Assembly (NCBI GenBank): GCA_913009515.1
Contig: CAJVYO010000047.1
Coordinates: 1 to 9,610, forward strand
Direction of reading: 5' to 3'
Length of the DNA: 9,610 nucleotides
DNA from: an uncultured Methylococcaceae bacterium
GTDB lineage: Bacteria; Pseudomonadota; Gammaproteobacteria; Methylococcales; Methylomonadaceae
The notes under the pieces are model-generated. The model saw nothing but the letters and a program-made list of their open reading frames with translations, did no database searches and had not been told where the DNA came from. This document shows, in pieces, positions 8,001 through 9,610 of the stretch. Both the position numbers and the translations under genes were made by a program. Position 1 is the first letter of the stretch. The number at the start of each line of letters is the position of its first letter.

Positions 8001-8556
8001 ATTTAAAGAAGCGGCTCGTCAAGTCAAACAGTGGCTAGAATTTTATGGCTATGCGATTCAAATCAGTATCAATAAATCACCTATTCAATTTCAAGCGAAA
8101 TTCAACACCGCTCAACACTGGATTGAACACTTAAAAACAATAGACCTCGCAGGAAAATATATCGCCATTGAAATAACGGAAGGCTTATTAATGGGCACCA
8201 GCGATGCTATTAGCCAACAATTATTGGATTATAGTGATGCGGGCATTCAGGTTTCAATGGATGATTTTGGCACCGGTTATTCTGCCTTAGCCTATTTAAA
8301 AAAATTCGATATTGATTATTTAAAAATAGACCGTTCTTTTACTCAAAACCTAACGCCCACGTCTAGCGATATGGCATTATCCGAAGCCATCATTGTTATG
8401 GCACATAAGTTAGGCATGGAAGTGATTAGCGAAGGCATTGAAACTGCCGAACAACAGCAATTATTGATTAAAGCAGGCTGTAATTATGGACAAGGCTATT
8501 TATTTTCCAAACCCATGCTAGCAGAAAAATTTGCCTCATTCTGGCAATTAGGTTAA
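5053..8556 (+). CDS. Membrane sensor with two periplasmic binding domains, PAS, GGDEF and EAL (cyclic di-GMP synthase/phosphodiesterase)
   Basis: This 1167-residue inner-membrane protein is predicted to tie periplasmic ligand sensing to cyclic di-GMP turnover. In order it has: a signal peptide ending near AYA (26-28); an NMT1/THI5-like binding domain, about 38-330 (LQLKWKHGFQFAGYYAA, GFYAAEGL); an SBP_bac_3-like domain, about 349-570 (INIGLDRDFPPYESF); one membrane helix, 583-601; a PAS domain, about 614-728; GGDEF, about 738-903; and EAL, about 912-1160. GGDEF (820-824) is intact, with an inhibitory RxxD site (RESD, 811-814) five residues before it. EAL residues are intact: Glu948, Asn1007, Glu1043, Asp1070-Asp1071, Lys1091, Glu1127 and Gln1147. 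Neither the chosen ATG nor the one at codon 7 has a clear ribosome site, so the start is uncertain by six codons. The gene is divergent from msrB, and the ligand is unknown. Confidence 0.93.
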   Translation: MRKLKSMDRLVIFILAGCLNLVSFFAYAANDHPTPPLDKVSLQLKWKHGFQFAGYYAAQAQGFYAAEGLHVDILSAKKNTDPINHIKNQTVQYAVGDIGILGHYAKGLPIRALAAIYQHNPLIFISKQSSHIVSAYEMKGKTIMFDQVGGDNAPLHALLHDANLKHQDYIAVLPQFSIEPLINDEVDVMSAYSFSQPFAFKQKNIPINIISPLSYGIDFYGDILFTHEQEVINHPHRVQKFKRASLKGWHYALEHPEEIIQLIQKHYNPKLSLEQLRYAAQHSRKLILNEQIQLGTIDIRRLKELNSLYSSLHLSNPLSDAELDNFIFKSPTIQFTPAEQAWIKANPIINIGLDRDFPPYESFNEQQEFTGIALDFIKKFRTLTGLTFSPNKNKPTWSEVLKAAKSGEIMLLSCVNKTPERTEYLSFTEPYVKSSVIIIQQKLTNDHYTTTLEQLKGKKVALPIGYFTQELLTRDYPEIQLILTENVLEGLRLVATGEADAFIGDANVAHYTIKKGGLLNLGFTGQTPYQSDFRFAISKHHPQLDSIIKKTLNAISQQEKQAIFDHWQALQVKPAGIPFTELFKYIIGATCLLIFFSYWVIRLKQAETARKKSEHQLQAVLNNAPIGIWLNDKAGNYQLVNKTFCEAVGIDEQQFINKPNLTQLLGKEAAENCRRSDKECLSHEQPQTSYETLLFTDHKPHQLQVTKTKLLNKSGELQGIIGISVDVTEKQQADKLIWQQAYYDSLTSLPNRRLFQDRLKQEIINTQRTKQSFALFFMDLDHFKEINDTLGHEQGDHLLIETAQRIQHCLRESDTVARIGGDEFTVILSNLGDIDNINKIATKILHSLALPFLLKNTEHHISSSIGITLYPDDADSLEKLLKNADQAMYYSKEHGRNQFSYFTPAMQTEALRHLEIVNDLRIALKEQQFQLYYQPIIELATGKILKAEALIRWHHPTKGLINPADFIPIAEDSGLIVPIGDWVFKEAARQVKQWLEFYGYAIQISINKSPIQFQAKFNTAQHWIEHLKTIDLAGKYIAIEITEGLLMGTSDAISQQLLDYSDAGIQVSMDDFGTGYSALAYLKKFDIDYLKIDRSFTQNLTPTSSDMALSEAIIVMAHKLGMEVISEGIETAEQQQLLIKAGCNYGQGYLFSKPMLAEKFASFWQLG

Positions 8557-8828
8557 CTATCAAGCTGATTTTCATTCGGTGAAGCTTTGAGTTCTTCAGC
8601 CAATGCTTTACGAATACTCTGTGCCTTCGTTTTTGCATCTTCTTCTGGATAAAATAAATCTGAAATAATGACAGGAATCATCATTAAAAACATAAAAGCA
8701 ATCATCGTAAAAGCAGGATTAATAATATCCCGCAAATAATAAGCCGCTAAAGCCCCCCAGACCATTCGCATAGGGCCGGGAAGTGTCAGTTGCTTAACCT
8801 CTTTATCTTTATCGTCTTTCTTACTCAA
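8553..8828 (-). CDS. Small membrane protein of unknown function, coupled to the ABC ATPase gene
   Basis: I do not recognise this 91-residue protein. It has a highly charged, lysine- and aspartate-rich N-terminus (1-12), a short moderately hydrophobic stretch (22-32), one clear membrane segment at about 39-57 (rich in Phe, Met and Ile), then a charged, probably helical tail (61-82) rich in Lys, Glu and Ala. The start is a TTG (8828-8826) that overlaps the TGA stop of the upstream ABC ATPase gene as TTGA. A GGTGGT stretch upstream is a weak ribosome site. The first ATG, codon 20, would lose the charged N-terminus and lies 56 bp past the upstream stop. The overlap suggests co-expression and perhaps a related job, but that is inference. 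The stop overlaps the convergent sensor gene stop. Confidence 0.7.
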   Translation of the reverse strand: MSKKDDKDKEVKQLTLPGPMRMVWGALAAYYLRDIINPAFTMIAFMFLMMIPVIISDLFYPEEDAKTKAQSIRKALAEELKASPNENQLDS

Positions 8829-9610
8829 AATACCACCACTGCATTTGATTTAAAATGAATCCACACCGCTTTTCCCAATTCTAATTTCAATTCCATTAAA
8901 GCCTGATAAGTAATTAATACTTGAAATACCTGCCCCACATCAACTTTAACGTAAGCTCGCCCATTCTCATCAGCAATCATAATGACACGCCCTTGAAATT
9001 GGTTACGCATACTTGAAATTATTTTATCGGCAGACAACACAATATCTTGTGGGTCAATCGAGACATGTTGCCCCACATAATCTGCCTCCGGCAATATAAT
9101 GCGTAATTGATGACATTCAAAAATATGCTGATGAATCTGCCCTTGAAATAAATTAATCAACGGGCTCATCACTTGCCGTCCTTGCGATAAAGAAATCACC
9201 TTATCGGCCAATGCAAAGCCTTGCAAACGATTATGGGTGCTAAAAATTAACGTTTGCCCTGTTTCCGTACAATAACCGCGTAAAAAATCCTCTAACTGTT
9301 GAGCCGCCTGTTGATCTAAATAACTAAATGGCTCATCTAGTAGTAATACCTCAGGCTCTAAAACTAGAATACGTGCTAAAGCTACTTTTTGTAATTGCCC
9401 ACCGGATAATAAATTGGCTTGTTGTTTCGCAATCGCTGCAATATCTAGTCGCTGTAAAACCTGCTTAATTTTTTTATCACGCTGCTTTTTTCCCTGTAAT
9501 GTTAAACCTAAATTAATATTATCGTAAACCGTGCCTTTCAACATAAACGGTTTTTGCGGTAATAAACCCACCCGTCGCCGCAAATCAATTAATGTTGAAG
9601 CCTTTACAGG
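8825..9610 (-). CDS. ABC transporter ATPase with C-terminal Mop/TOBE domain, probably tungstate/molybdate type (N-terminus beyond the right edge)
   Basis: The reading frame stays open to the window edge. The TTG at 9583 is not a real start, because nine further in-frame codons precede it and the Walker A motif is still missing. Numbering from that TTG, the Q-loop is Q10 (GLLPQKP), the signature LSGGQ is 59-63, Walker B is LLLDEP (80-85, catalytic Glu84) and the switch His is His117 in STHN. After the ATPase core comes a C-terminal region whose last 65 residues or so (SSMRNQFQGRV to the end) look like a Mop/TOBE oxyanion-binding domain, as in ModC and tungstate TupC/WtpC proteins. The segment PFMLKGTVYDNINLGL also resembles the tungstate group. 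It would energise an inner-membrane importer. Permease and binding protein are expected upstream, off the window. Substrate assignment is inference. Confidence 0.85.
   Translation of the reverse strand, partial: PVKASTLIDLRRRVGLLPQKPFMLKGTVYDNINLGLTLQGKKQRDKKIKQVLQRLDIAAIAKQQANLLSGGQLQKVALARILVLEPEVLLLDEPFSYLDQQAAQQLEDFLRGYCTETGQTLIFSTHNRLQGFALADKVISLSQGRQVMSPLINLFQGQIHQHIFECHQLRIILPEADYVGQHVSIDPQDIVLSADKIISSMRNQFQGRVIMIADENGRAYVKVDVGQVFQVLITYQALMELKLELGKAVWIHFKSNAVVVF

Noticed and set aside
9581..9583. TTG as the start codon of the ABC ATPase
   Set aside because: The frame is open to the window edge, and the Walker A motif expected before the Q-loop is absent after this codon. The real start must be outside the window.

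Overview
The window looks like a chromosomal segment of an AT-rich gammaproteobacterium. The conserved order yceD-rpmF-plsX-fabH-fabD, an L32 without zinc-binding cysteines, and a large periplasmic-sensing GGDEF-EAL protein all fit that group. The sequence alone does not fix the genus. A methanotroph or sulfur-oxidiser relative is a reasonable guess, but it is only a guess.

Positions 1-3195 (minus strand, read right to left) hold the lipid/ribosome block: yceD (DUF177), rpmF (L32, only 59 codons), a rho-independent terminator, then plsX, fabH and the 5' part of fabD, which runs off the left edge. PlsX makes acyl-phosphate for phospholipid synthesis. FabH and FabD start and feed fatty acid synthesis. 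YceD and L32 belong to 50S/23S rRNA biogenesis. A near-consensus sigma70 promoter for yceD-rpmF lies just right of yceD. A perfect inverted repeat lies in the plsX leader.

Positions 3290-4995 (minus) hold a two-gene unit, msrB then an M18 aminopeptidase (apeB type), joined by an ATGA overlap. Together they suggest repair of oxidised methionine and peptide turnover. The MsrB lacks the usual resolving cysteine.

From a 57-bp divergent spacer, a 1167-residue sensor is read on the plus strand (5053-8556). It has a signal peptide, an NMT1/THI5-like periplasmic binding domain, a second periplasmic binding domain of the SBP_bac_3 type, one membrane segment, PAS, GGDEF with an inhibitory site, and EAL. 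All catalytic motifs are intact, so it is predicted to both make and degrade cyclic di-GMP in response to one or two periplasmic ligands.

At the right edge (minus) is an ABC transporter ATPase with a C-terminal Mop/TOBE domain, most like the tungstate/molybdate type. It lacks its N-terminus because the window ends. A small membrane protein of unknown function is translationally coupled to it. That small gene converges on the sensor gene, and the two stop codons overlap within TTAA.

Most of the window is conserved housekeeping DNA. I see no mobile element, CRISPR array, tRNA or rRNA, and no convincing new defence-type system. The parts most worth a second look are the double-ligand sensor, the unusual MsrB, the small coupled membrane protein and the two palindromes in the leaders.
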